Of a DNA stretch of 64,000 bases, positions 38,483 to 47,285 are shown one piece after another. A program made the translations under genes and the position numbers. The notes beneath the pieces were generated by a model that saw nothing but the letters and a program-made list of their open reading frames with translations, did no database searches and was not told the origin of the DNA. Source of the DNA: Ricordea florida. Lineage: Eukaryota > Cnidaria > Anthozoa > Corallimorpharia > Ricordeidae. The stretch is taken from positions 4,133,655 to 4,197,654 of the forward strand of contig OX453274.1 of the NCBI GenBank assembly GCA_949710005.1, in the 5' to 3' direction. How positions within the stretch are numbered: position 1 is the first letter of the stretch; the number at the start of each line of letters is the position of its first letter.

Positions 38483-38510
38483 TTCTTACTGATGAGTAAA
38501 AAATCTAAAT

Positions 38511-39734
38511 ATGGCAGAAGCAGGAGATATACCATTAGAGGATTTACCAAAAGTAGATGATGACGATAATGATGATGATGACACATTTTATCAAAGCCCA
38601 AACACATCTACATCTGTTGATCAGGGTTATCATGGTTATTCAGAATATATGGCTGAAAGAAAAAGGCTTCAATGGGAAATAAAAGATGAAGAGAAAAAAC
38701 CGGCAAATAATAGAGAAAGAGATGAGGAATATGATAGAAGGAGAGAAGCGGGGCAAGAACTAAAACGATATTTTCCAAATTACAATCCTGATGATGGGTC
38801 ATTTAATGTAACATTTGGAGAAGATGGTAGTTTAATCGTTAGATTTAGTAATAGGAGTAATTCTGCACCGCATACAGTGGTTGATAAAGATGGAAATCTT
38901 AAGCTTGAAGATTTACCAAAAACAATGAGAAAAGCTCTAGGTGCTGATTATGAAAGCATGTTGAATAAATATAATGATGTTATATCTAAATTTAATGAAG
39001 AAAAAGAAAAACATAATGAATTACTTTCTGCAGTACAAGGAATAGATTCACTTTTAGCAACTCATACAGAGGAGATTAACCAATATGTAGAAAGAGAAAA
39101 AGAACTACGCCAATTCATTGAGAAACAGCAGGTACAAAAAGCAGAAAATAAAAGCCTTTTCGATCAAACAGCTAAACAGAATATAGAATTAAAAATACAA
39201 GCAGAAAAACTCTTGGATGAAGTAAAATTATACAAAGAAGAAATAGACAAATATAAGAAGGGCAAATCCAATTTATCAAAGTTAGAACAAAGTAAAGAAC
39301 GATTAAAATCAGAGAATGATAAATTAAGAGAACAAATTAGAAAGATTACAATCTCAAATGAAGAACAAATATCAGATATTGATAGTCGAAAAGAAGAAAT
39401 CCTTAAAAATTTGCCATTACGTGAACGATTAAAATACATCTTCAAAAAGTATGGTTTTACAGTCTTTTCTGTTATGATTGCCGTGGGTGTTGTTATTGGA
39501 GCTATAGTTTCTAATCTTTCAAAAGGTCTATCCAAATTAGGAAAAGGTGTTGGTAATGGGTTGAAAGCTCTTGGTAAGAAACTAGGTGAAATATTACCAG
39601 GAATGGTAGGCGCAATAGTTAGCTTTCTATTCAAAACAGCTGGCGAAGTTATTGGATTTTTAGGTAAGAATGCTTGGCTTTTGATAATGGCTGTGGTTTT
39701 GTATTTTGTTGAAAGTATAAAAAAGAGAAAGTAA
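38511..39734 (+). CDS. Coiled-coil protein with C-terminal membrane segments, E2, 407 aa
   Basis: Homologue of 22529-23701. The coiled coil and C-terminal hydrophobic part are nearly identical between elements, while the acidic N-terminal 100 residues are divergent. This start supports the shorter start chosen in E1. Confidence 0.8.
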   Translation: MAEAGDIPLEDLPKVDDDDNDDDDTFYQSPNTSTSVDQGYHGYSEYMAERKRLQWEIKDEEKKPANNRERDEEYDRRREAGQELKRYFPNYNPDDGSFNVTFGEDGSLIVRFSNRSNSAPHTVVDKDGNLKLEDLPKTMRKALGADYESMLNKYNDVISKFNEEKEKHNELLSAVQGIDSLLATHTEEINQYVEREKELRQFIEKQQVQKAENKSLFDQTAKQNIELKIQAEKLLDEVKLYKEEIDKYKKGKSNLSKLEQSKERLKSENDKLREQIRKITISNEEQISDIDSRKEEILKNLPLRERLKYIFKKYGFTVFSVMIAVGVVIGAIVSNLSKGLSKLGKGVGNGLKALGKKLGEILPGMVGAIVSFLFKTAGEVIGFLGKNAWLLIMAVVLYFVESIKKRK

Positions 39735-39738
39735 CAAA

Positions 39739-39747
39739 TTTAAAGAT
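39739..39747 (+). promoter_or_regulatory. TTTAAAGAT promoter-like motif
   Basis: ACAAATTTAAAGATATCA follows the upstream stop and lies 27 bp before the ATG at 39774, as in E1. Confidence 0.6.
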
Positions 39748-39773
39748 ATCATGTTGAGTAGTAAAAATACAAT

Positions 39774-40370
39774 ATGGATGAATACAACAGAATTTACCCT
39801 GGATTACCCAATAATTCAGATCCTATTAATTTCAGACTACAAAAATCGAGTGAAGTATTACAAAATCTCGAGAGAGAAATTAAACATTATGATGATGTAA
39901 GGAAAAAATATAATAGGGTGAGAGGAATATTTACAAAAATCAGTGTTTGTAGTGGAATTCTTTCTGTTATTCTATCCGCAAGTGGACTTGGAACTTCTCT
40001 TACAGGTTTTGGAGCTATTATTGGTGTTCCGTTGGGTGTTGTAGGTGGAATTTGTGGTGGATTATCTGTAGGATTTGGTGCAGCATCAAAAAGACTTTCA
40101 AATAAAGTTAGTAAACACGAACAAACCGCAGCAATTGCAAAATCAAAATTAAACACCATTAACGATTTGGTTTCAAAGGCTTTGAAAGATAATGTTATAT
40201 CTGATCAAGAATTTTCTATAATTTTAGCAGAGTTGGAAAAGTATCAAAAACTAAAACTAGAAATCCGGCAAAAATTTAGGAGAGATACAGAAAAAAACTT
40301 AAACATGTCGCAGATAAGAAGAGAAGTTCGATCAGAGCTATTAAAAGAGTTAACCACTCCCACACATTAA
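39774..40370 (+). CDS. Conserved element protein with Gly-rich hydrophobic core, E2, 198 aa
   Basis: Homologue of 23740-24375 without the hairpin-derived residues. The Gly-rich hydrophobic stretch and the tail (NDLVSKALKDNVISDQEFSI) are conserved. Confidence 0.75.
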   Translation: MDEYNRIYPGLPNNSDPINFRLQKSSEVLQNLEREIKHYDDVRKKYNRVRGIFTKISVCSGILSVILSASGLGTSLTGFGAIIGVPLGVVGGICGGLSVGFGAASKRLSNKVSKHEQTAAIAKSKLNTINDLVSKALKDNVISDQEFSIILAELEKYQKLKLEIRQKFRRDTEKNLNMSQIRREVRSELLKELTTPTH

Positions 40371-40497
40371 AAATTTCATATGAGAGAACAGATGTAGGAT
40401 GTAATTGTTTCGCAGGTATTAGAAAAGAAATTAATTAACTTTGCATTTTATTCTTGACCCAATTTAAAGCTCAGATTATTTGAAAAGAAAGAATAAA

Positions 40498-42108
40498 ATG
40501 TTTGATGATATATTATCAGATTTCAAAGCTGGTCATGATTTGTGGACTCATTTCAAAGTTAAATATCCAAACGCAAACCTTGATAAATTTACATTTGTGA
40601 ATGATTCATTTGGCGGATATATCAAGTGGGAAATTAATGGAACAACAATCATGTCTAATGATGATCCTACTGGAAAAACGTGGACTGATGATCTTTCTCC
40701 TAATTTGAAAACATTGTTATGGGAAGATTTAGGACTGAGTGAAGCGAAGAACTTGAATTCATTTCCAAAGAGTTTAACCATGACTAACCAAAGTTATCCT
40801 ATACCAGCTATTAAATTTGATGACTTTACAACTGACATAACAAAAATGTTAACCTCACTAGATATATATGTTTCAAATACAAAGAAATTCACGGCAAAGA
40901 TGCGTGATGTTTTTACCAATCAAGTTGTAACTTTCAAGTTTGGTAAACAAAGTAGAAAATGGTTGAATGGACCTGATATGAACTATTGGCCTCAGCAACT
41001 TAACTTTGCAGTTTGGTGTGCAACATCTGGTTGTGGGATTAGTCCTTTTGAAAGTCTAAATTACCCCAAAGTAGTGAATAGCTTCATTAAGTTTCATATA
41101 TATTTCACAATAAGACGAATACTGTATGAACTAGGCCTTCCCTTACCTGATGAGCAACCCTTTGTAATAAACAATAATCCCTATAGTAAAGTAGCATATC
41201 AACGTTTGTGCGCAGAATTTGGAATTAGTAATACAGAAGATTTTAGGTTTAAAATTGGAACAAACAATGGATTGGGAGATATATTTTATAAATATGATGA
41301 AAGTTCACCAAAAGAAAGTCAATATCCTGGTGATGATAATAAATTTTCAGATGACCTAACTGAGAGAGAAAAAACTGTTGCTAAAGGTTTACAAAAATTT
41401 TTTAAAAAGGATGCAGACTATAATCACGTTAAATTAATTTCATTTATTCGTAATGATGTCTTTGCTGAATTCAAATATGCTTGGTTTATCCCAACAAGTG
41501 GACATGGGCTCACTAAAGCTGGACTCGGTAGATTGAATCGATCCGCCGAAGCTTTTGTTTACTGTATATTGGGGGCACAAGTTAACACTAGAAACTCGAT
41601 TTATGGTAATGGTGGCGGAGCAATCGAGACACAACAAGAATTCTTGGCTTTATTTGAAAGTAGCGTGATTGAGAATGACATTTCTAATTCTATCCAAAGA
41701 TATCAATTAGCTGTACAAGAAGCGAAATTACGGCTTGATTTAGCTATTGCTCCAGGTTTGTGGTTGATGCCAAGTAATATGATCATAAATACAGATAGCG
41801 TGGTTGGATATAATAACAAACTTATGAAAGCGACTAATGATATGAAATTTGGAGCAAATAATTCCCTAAACACTGAATCAAAACCGGTTGGAATAAGCCA
41901 TAACTTAGGACCTTCAAAGTTAAAGTTACCTCATTCAATAGTTGAGACAAATCCGAAACCAAAAATCCTACCAACGCAAAATGAAAAGTCAACCAAAGGT
42001 CAGGACGTGACTACGCAACATGAAACCAATCCACAAAGCGAGCACGAAGTGCGTATATTAACATTTATAATTATCGGTGGAGGGTTGGCGTGGTATCTAT
42101 TTCGGTAG
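40498..42108 (+). CDS. Conserved Polinton-associated protein with C-terminal anchor, E2, 536 aa
   Basis: Homologue of 24478-26067. An ATG 18 bp upstream is in frame, but 40498 aligns with E1. A central 60-residue region (about 235-290) is unrelated between elements, the flanks conserved. A hairpin insertion lies just before the final hydrophobic helix. Confidence 0.8.
   Translation: MFDDILSDFKAGHDLWTHFKVKYPNANLDKFTFVNDSFGGYIKWEINGTTIMSNDDPTGKTWTDDLSPNLKTLLWEDLGLSEAKNLNSFPKSLTMTNQSYPIPAIKFDDFTTDITKMLTSLDIYVSNTKKFTAKMRDVFTNQVVTFKFGKQSRKWLNGPDMNYWPQQLNFAVWCATSGCGISPFESLNYPKVVNSFIKFHIYFTIRRILYELGLPLPDEQPFVINNNPYSKVAYQRLCAEFGISNTEDFRFKIGTNNGLGDIFYKYDESSPKESQYPGDDNKFSDDLTEREKTVAKGLQKFFKKDADYNHVKLISFIRNDVFAEFKYAWFIPTSGHGLTKAGLGRLNRSAEAFVYCILGAQVNTRNSIYGNGGGAIETQQEFLALFESSVIENDISNSIQRYQLAVQEAKLRLDLAIAPGLWLMPSNMIINTDSVVGYNNKLMKATNDMKFGANNSLNTESKPVGISHNLGPSKLKLPHSIVETNPKPKILPTQNEKSTKGQDVTTQHETNPQSEHEVRILTFIIIGGGLAWYLFR
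42042..42052. repeat. GC-rich mini-hairpin (E2)
   Basis: GCAC-GAA-GTGC, single stem, located in the linker before the C-terminal anchor of the 536-aa protein. Confidence 0.6.
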
Positions 42109-42306
42109 TTCATAGCCATTTCACGTGATTATCATTGTTTTTGGATTAGTGTTCAAGTGCAGAACAATAGATTGCATACTTTTACGACATAGCAACAAGA
42201 AAAATGTAAAGTGGATTTGAAATCGAAAAGTAGATTTTATGTTTACTTTTAAAAAGTCGGTTTCTAACGTCGCTCAGGAATGTGATTACGTCAATGCAAA
42301 GCTCGA

Positions 42307-42315
42307 TTTAAAGAT
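42307..42315 (+). promoter_or_regulatory. TTTAAAGAT promoter-like motif
   Basis: GATTTAAAGATGAGTATGAT is followed by AATCAAAACAAA, as before the E1 gene at 26119, but a hairpin insertion pushes the ATG 30 bp further away. Confidence 0.55.
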
Positions 42316-42355
42316 GAGTATGATGCAATCAAAACAAATCAGTCTAAAGACCTCC

Positions 42356-42366
42356 CCGCTACGCGG
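42356..42366. repeat. GC-rich mini-hairpin in a 5' leader (E2)
   Basis: CCGC-TAC-GCGG preceded by CTCC, ending 3 bp before the ATG at 42370. It equals the second half of the bipartite unit and is the only non-coding example. Confidence 0.7.
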
Positions 42367-42369
42367 AAA

Positions 42370-43005
42370 ATGTTGAGCATAACCATGTATGAGACTGAAA
42401 CAAGGATTTATTTAGATCCGCCGCTGAAAAATCTTCGGGAAATACAGCTCCTTGATTGTAATATACAAACCAAAAGATTGATTAATTTCAAGAATCCACA
42501 GAGATTATTAAATGATGAGAATTATCAACTCATAATAATACTACCTGGCGCATATTCGTTGCGTGATATTCAATCGATCTTTCTTAATGATACTGATAAG
42601 GCAAAGATAACAATCATTGAGACAGACACTGTTGACTATCTATATTCAAATAAGAACTTTAACATTAAACTTACGAGAGGGTTGGCGGTTGGTTTAGGGG
42701 TGCCAGAAGTTATAAATCCGGGTGTATTATATCCTATAAATATACAGATTAAGGAACCGCTGAGACTTATGTGTAGTATAGTAGATAATAAGTCTTCATA
42801 TATGAATAAAACCAAATATGGAGAACTTGTGAAACTCTCGCCATCACACCTACTTGCAAACATTCCCTCAAAGGATTACCCAACAATTCCAGTTCGAAAA
42901 TATGAGACCCTAATAAACCACTTTGATTTAACCATCTTGGATAATAAATGGGAAAAACTTGATCTTAAGGGTTCTCCCATAACTTTTAGCTTAAGATTTA
43001 GTTAA
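42370..43005 (+). CDS. Possible minor capsid (penton) protein, E2, 211 aa
   Basis: Homologue of 26119-26754 with identical length and the same beginning and ending motifs. Conservation is strong from about residue 85 onward. Confidence 0.6.
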   Translation: MLSITMYETETRIYLDPPLKNLREIQLLDCNIQTKRLINFKNPQRLLNDENYQLIIILPGAYSLRDIQSIFLNDTDKAKITIIETDTVDYLYSNKNFNIKLTRGLAVGLGVPEVINPGVLYPINIQIKEPLRLMCSIVDNKSSYMNKTKYGELVKLSPSHLLANIPSKDYPTIPVRKYETLINHFDLTILDNKWEKLDLKGSPITFSLRFS

Positions 43006-43011
43006 ATTTTT

Positions 43012-43040
43012 GTTATGTAACCATTATTAGGTTATATAAC
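43012..43040. terminator. Hairpin between convergent genes (E2)
   Basis: GTTATGTAACC (43012-43022) pairs with GGTTATATAAC (43030-43040); the arms are identical to E1 but the loop differs in length. Confidence 0.5.
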
Positions 43041-43054
43041 ATAATTATATCATA

Positions 43055-43765
43055 TTATTCATCCGGTAAAGAATTATAAATTTCTTGTTCCTCAATATCA
43101 TAACACCAATCCACAACTCTTTTTGGATGCCATGCTGCAACCATTAAATCATCATGCAAGTCTTTGTAGAATTTGCTTTTATTTATTGCTTTTATTAAAT
43201 CAACATGTAAGTCATTTTTAAAAAATATAACTACCTTAAATGAATTAACAATAAACTTATTATCAAACTTATTAATATTACATTCCTTATCATAATAACC
43301 AAAATCAATTAATTCACTATACCTAGCATAAAATTTTTCACAAAATTCATCATTATCATAATCACCATGATTGATAATATAATCATAAATTTCGTCGTCA
43401 TAATTACCCTTAGAAATAAATTCATCATAGCCATAAACATAATCATAATAAATAAAATTCTTCTCAAAAACATATTCGTTAATCCTTGCATTATATTTTT
43501 TATTAACTTCTTTTAATAAATCTTTACAAAACTTATCTATGCATATGCCGCCCAAACCAAAATTTTCATCAGCGAAATAAGTAATATTATTATCATCGCC
43601 ATAATTAATTACAAAATAAATATTAGGAATTCTATTTGGTTTAACAAAACATCTATTTTTTGATATATATCTTAACAAATCTTCTTTTATTTCCTCTATA
43701 AAATCATAAAAACTCAGTTGTTTTTCATTATAATAATCTTTTAATAATTCTTTTTTTGTTTCCAT
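43055..43765 (-). CDS. HPxRxxxWC-motif protein, E2, 236 aa
   Basis: Longer relative of 26792-27304. The C-terminal part aligns (KFYKDLHDDLMVAAWHPKRV then VDWCYDIEE); the Tyr/Asp/Asn-rich middle does not. Function unknown. Confidence 0.7.
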   Translation of the reverse strand: METKKELLKDYYNEKQLSFYDFIEEIKEDLLRYISKNRCFVKPNRIPNIYFVINYGDDNNITYFADENFGLGGICIDKFCKDLLKEVNKKYNARINEYVFEKNFIYYDYVYGYDEFISKGNYDDEIYDYIINHGDYDNDEFCEKFYARYSELIDFGYYDKECNINKFDNKFIVNSFKVVIFFKNDLHVDLIKAINKSKFYKDLHDDLMVAAWHPKRVVDWCYDIEEQEIYNSLPDE

Positions 43766-43784
43766 TTTAATAATTTTATTTTAT

Positions 43785-43793
43785 ATCTTTAAA
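43785..43793 (-). promoter_or_regulatory. TTTAAAGAT promoter-like motif
   Basis: On the minus strand TTATTTAAAGATATAAAA lies about 20 bp before the ATG at 43765. Confidence 0.55.
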
Positions 43794-43807
43794 TAATAAT
43801 TCATTTT

Positions 43808-44188
43808 TTAATTTTTTCGACATTCCTTACAAGAAGCTTTCTGTTTACCATGTTCACATATTTGTGATCCCCCACAATCCTTACATTGTTGTTTTTGTTT
43901 ATTATGTTCACATATTTGTGATCCTTCGCATTCTTTGCAATTATACTTAACTCTATCATGTTTGCATATTTGTGATCCCTTACATTCTTTACAGAAATAT
44001 TTACGCTTACCATGAATACAATTATATTTATAAACTTTTGGTAATATAATTTCCACAGGTATATCGATTTTCATATCAAATAATTTTTGAGCAAGCTCTT
44101 TTTTTATCAATCTGGTTCGCCTATAAACTTTATGCTGCCCAGCGAGATAAAGCAATTGTAAATAACTAAATTTCAAAAGTCCGTCCAT
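43808..44188 (-). CDS. Tandem Cys/His-repeat protein, E2, 126 aa
   Basis: Homologue of 27321-27782 with three full 18-residue repeats (66-119) instead of four. The first Cys positions (57 and 66) are the same. The first three codons (Met-Asp-Gly) lie inside the TIR and equal those of the polymerase gene at the other end. Confidence 0.8.
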   Translation of the reverse strand: MDGLLKFSYLQLLYLAGQHKVYRRTRLIKKELAQKLFDMKIDIPVEIILPKVYKYNCIHGKRKYFCKECKGSQICKHDRVKYNCKECEGSQICEHNKQKQQCKDCGGSQICEHGKQKASCKECRKN

Positions 44189-44208
44189 AATTTATATATT
44201 TTTATCTT

Positions 44209-44217
44209 ATCTTTAAA
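44209..44217 (-). promoter_or_regulatory. TTTAAAGAT promoter-like motif within the right TIR
   Basis: Identical to 28832-28840 by TIR symmetry; it precedes the ATG at 44188. Confidence 0.6.
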
Positions 44218-44356
44218 TAACTTTTTCAATTTTTATTTTTTTATTTAAAAAAATTTTGTCTTAGGATTTTCGGATACTTTTAAAAAATATCTCAGGGCTG
44301 ATCACAAGTAAGACTTGATAAAGGCATGACTGTATAATTATTTAATATTTTACTAA

Positions 44357-44455
44357 GGTTTGGGTAAGGTTTGGGTAAGGTTTGGGTAAGGTTTGGGCAA
44401 GGTTTGGGTAAGGTTTGGGTAAGGTTTGGGTAAGGTTTGGGTAAGGTTTGGGTAA
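44357..44455. repeat. 11-bp minisatellite in E2 right TIR
   Basis: Nine units reading GGTTTGGGTAA on the plus strand, including the mirrored variant unit. Confidence 0.95.
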
Positions 44456-44522
44456 AATAAAATTAAAATTTTCTTAAATTTTTTTTTTTTTTTGTCCTAG
44501 AAGATACAGTTTGCATATATAT

Positions 44523-44527
44523 AATTA
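44523..44527. repeat. Right target-site duplication of E2 (AATTA)
   Basis: Matches 28520-28524 and directly follows the terminal GCATATATAT. Confidence 0.6.
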
Positions 44528-45099
44528 TCAAGCGTATAGAGAGGTTTCGAATTCCGTGCAATACACTTTACTGAATTACGATATCATTTCTTTGCTCTAT
44601 CTTGCTACCTTAAACTTGAGACGATCGAGAATATTTTCTATTGTTTATGCTTGACATCCTGATTCCCTGACCATCCCCATAGCTCTCCAGGAGCTTAAAA
44701 TGGCCACGTGTCATGTCCTGCTGCACGTTTCCGAGCCCGAACCGAACACGCAAAGATCACGCGAGTTCCAAATATTCTATTGTTTACTTCGTGATTTCGC
44801 TATCCACCACAATAGCTCTTGAGCTGACGCTTCACGAGCTAATAAACGTAAAGAAAACCAAAAAAGGTTCTCTCGCACTAATTGGTCGATGACATTGCAT
44901 TTGAGAACCGATCGGGGCAACAAGCTTCCGCGTTTATTTTTCTGAAAGAAGAATGCTCTCGGGTATTTGGTTTGGCAATGTACGGTACAAATTTTACGCA
45001 ATTCTTATAAATGAGCCCACGAACACTTACGCAATTTATCCCTGGTGAGAGGACAGAAGTTTCAAACCTGCTTTACTTCTACAAGGCCGCGATATGACT
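44528..45099. other. Intergenic host DNA, no feature
   Basis: No gene or repeat is supported. A short minus-strand frame at 44777-45001 has no domain. Confidence 0.5.
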
Positions 45100-45392
45100 G
45101 CAATAAACGTGCCGTTTTTTGGGGCTGCAAACTAGAACGGCTGGACTATTAGCTCCGTAAGTTTTGTCCGATTTGCATTCGTACAGCAAAAGTGACCAGC
45201 CTTCCAAAACGGCCCAGCCAGGAAAAGATCGGATTTTGAACGGCTGTCACGCCGGAACCGGATGTGCAATAAACGTGCCGTTTTTTTGCGCTGCAAACAA
45301 GAACGGCTGGACTATTAGCTCCGTACGTTTTGTCCGATTTGCATTCGTACAGCAAAAGTGACCAGCCTTCCAAAACGGCCCAGCCAGGAAAA
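45100..45392. repeat. 166-bp tandem duplication (about 1.8 copies)
   Basis: Copy 1 (45100-45265) and copy 2 (from 45266) both begin GCAATAAACGTGCCGTTTTT and share GGACTATTAGCTCCGTA and TGACCAGCCTTCCAAAACGG with few differences. Confidence 0.85.
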
Positions 45393-46126
45393 AATCAGTT
45401 TAACCTCCTGTCTAACCCAATAGAAATTACCTTTCCCGAGAGCCGTCTCAGTCGCTTCCTCATTACCAGATCTCGACGTGCGCAAAGTGCCCGTCGACAT
45501 GGGCCAATATTGGTGAACAGCGTCTCCCTTTCCCGCCTTTTTGCGGCCGCGCCTGCCATCAGCGCGCCAAAACGGCTGGCAGGCTGTGGTTCCTTCTTCA
45601 CTAACGATTCCTGTACGAGTTTGGTGAGCCGACTTCCGGCGAGTACCGAGGAGATTCCGATGTGTGAGAACACGTGACCAGGTGCAAACTTCTTCAAGTG
45701 AGAGCCGGGTTCCTCTTCTGAGCAAAGAAAAAGAACAAAATGATTGGTAACAAGAAACAAGAAGCAGTACTTGCAGGGCTTCAATCCAAAGAAACGACAA
45801 GGCGATAATCTGCGATAAGTTACGAGAACTTAACATGATGCAATCAACACAACGCGCAGGCTTTCCACACCAGCACGTATTTCCGGTGGTGTTGAAAAAC
45901 ATCTGAATTGAAATTGTAAGTGTTGTTTTTGTAATCTGAAAGTGGACTTTGTTGTTGTTGTTGTTGTTGTTTTAATTGGAAGTGTTGTAACTATGGAGAG
46001 CAACAAAATGCAGACAAATAAATAATAAAGACAAAAAGACATTTAAAACAAGGAAGATAAAGCATTTTCGCGGATTTCTGCCTGCAAGCTATGGACAAAC
46101 ATCTCACCCACAGTTTACGCTTTTTT
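45393..46126. other. Intergenic region and probable ZC3H13 3' UTR
   Basis: A 195-codon minus-strand frame over 45315-45902 runs through the tandem duplication and lacks any domain, so I do not call it a gene. A (GTT)n stretch is near 45950-45970. The 3' UTR of ZC3H13 should begin below 46127. Confidence 0.45.
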
Positions 46127-47285
46127 TCATTGACCTTTTTTCTCCGTCGTGCTTTGCGCCGATACTAAGGCACTCCAATCAACATCTTCCACAGGCATAG
46201 GGGTAGTGGTGGAGTTGGCAACGCTCGACTCCCCACTCTTACCCCCACCGTCATCCTCTTCGTCTCCCAGCATTGCATCCAGCTCGTCGTCACTGATAGG
46301 GTCGTAAACGTCGTCAAAGGAAGGAGCCGTGTTGGCACAAGGCGAAGGTGTATTCTTCCGCTCTTGATCGTCCTCTTTTGGCTTGTCGTCGGCAACCGTT
46401 GGTTCGTTAATATCGGACCACGTGTCATCTCCGATTGGACTATCATCACTCCAATCGCTGAAAACTTCTTCTATTCGTTTTGCAGGAGCTGGCGTGTCAA
46501 CTTCAGCGGTTTCTGGAGTTCTTCCCTCTTCTTTTTTAACCGTGTTGTTCGTTTCTTCCTCTCCATCATCCTTCTTTTTAGCGCCTTGAATGTCCTTCTC
46601 TATAACCTGAGCTTGTGATCTTTCCTGCTCGGTTGCAGTCGACTCGTCGGCTTCATCGCCTTCGAGATCTGCCCATGGCTGCACAACAACTTCAGGTTGG
46701 TGCTTCTTCTTTTTCTTCTTTTTCGGTGGTTTATCGTTTTGTTTGGCCTTCGTCCCCTCCTCATCGGCCGCAGCGGCGTGTTTGCGTTTCTTCGTTACCT
46801 TCGGCTCAGCATCCTTTCTTTCTGTTGCTTCCCCGAGACCATCCGATGAAGGAGCGTCGCCTTGTTCGGCTTCCTTCGCTACAGCTTCGGCCACCGTCGT
46901 GGTCGCCTCGGGTGCTTCCACTAAATTTGCGGATTTTTTCTTCTTCTTTGTCCCCTTTTCCTTTCCCTTTCCTTTCTCCTTTTTATGTTTCTTATCTAAC
47001 TTAACCCGCTTCTCGCCTTCGGGATGGATCCCGGAATCCATACTTCCCTCTTGGGATAGTTTCGCATCAGATACAGCTTCACCTTCAGATTTGATTGCTG
47101 TACCCTCCTTTTTCCCTTCTTTCTTCTTTTTCACTTTCGTTGTCTGCTTCATGGGAATGTCAGCATTGAGAGGGTGGCGTTCATCTTCGCCTTTCTCGGT
47201 TCCATCAGCCACAAGCTCCGTGGAACCATCCTTCATCTCAGGCGTTTCACTGCGCCGTCTCTTTCCTCCGACAGGAGAGGCTGAC
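46127..47285 (-). CDS. ZC3H13: ZC3H13 exon 8 (C-terminus)
   Basis: It has Lys/Glu-rich low complexity, then the conserved acidic tail FSDWSDDSP, YDPISDDELDAML and VDWSAL, with the stop at 46127. The exon begins after TTTCTAG in phase 2. The ATG at 47236 is internal. Confidence 0.88.

Larger units (their letters stand above)
42109..42369. other. Non-coding gap in E2 absent from E1
   Basis: E1 has 51 bp here. E2 has about 260 bp with no open frame of note, ending in a TTTAAAGAT motif (42307-42315) and a hairpin insertion next to the ATG. It may be an insertion or a decayed gene. Confidence 0.5.
28525..44522. mobile_element. Polinton/Maverick element E2 (about 16.0 kb)
   Basis: Bounded by 346/344-bp TIRs and a 5-bp duplication AATTA. 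It carries the same gene order and orientation as E1 but with diverged proteins and unrelated TIRs, so it is a separate insertion and not a duplication of E1. It differs from E1 by a long Gln/Pro-rich N-terminal polymerase extension with a frameshift, the lack of the 59-aa gene, and at least seven GC-hairpin insertions. Apart from the polymerase frameshift all frames look intact. Confidence 0.95.
44179..44522. repeat. E2 right terminal inverted repeat (344 bp)
   Basis: Reverse complement of 28525-28870 with a 15-base instead of 17-base homopolymer. Confidence 0.95.

Noticed and set aside
28525..44522. E2 as a tandem duplicate of E1
   Set aside because: TIR sequences are unrelated and proteins are widely diverged; each element has its own flanking duplication.
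45315..45902. 195-codon minus-strand frame
   Set aside because: Runs through a tandem duplication, shows no domain, and has only repeat-derived similarity to its neighbour at 45149-45373.
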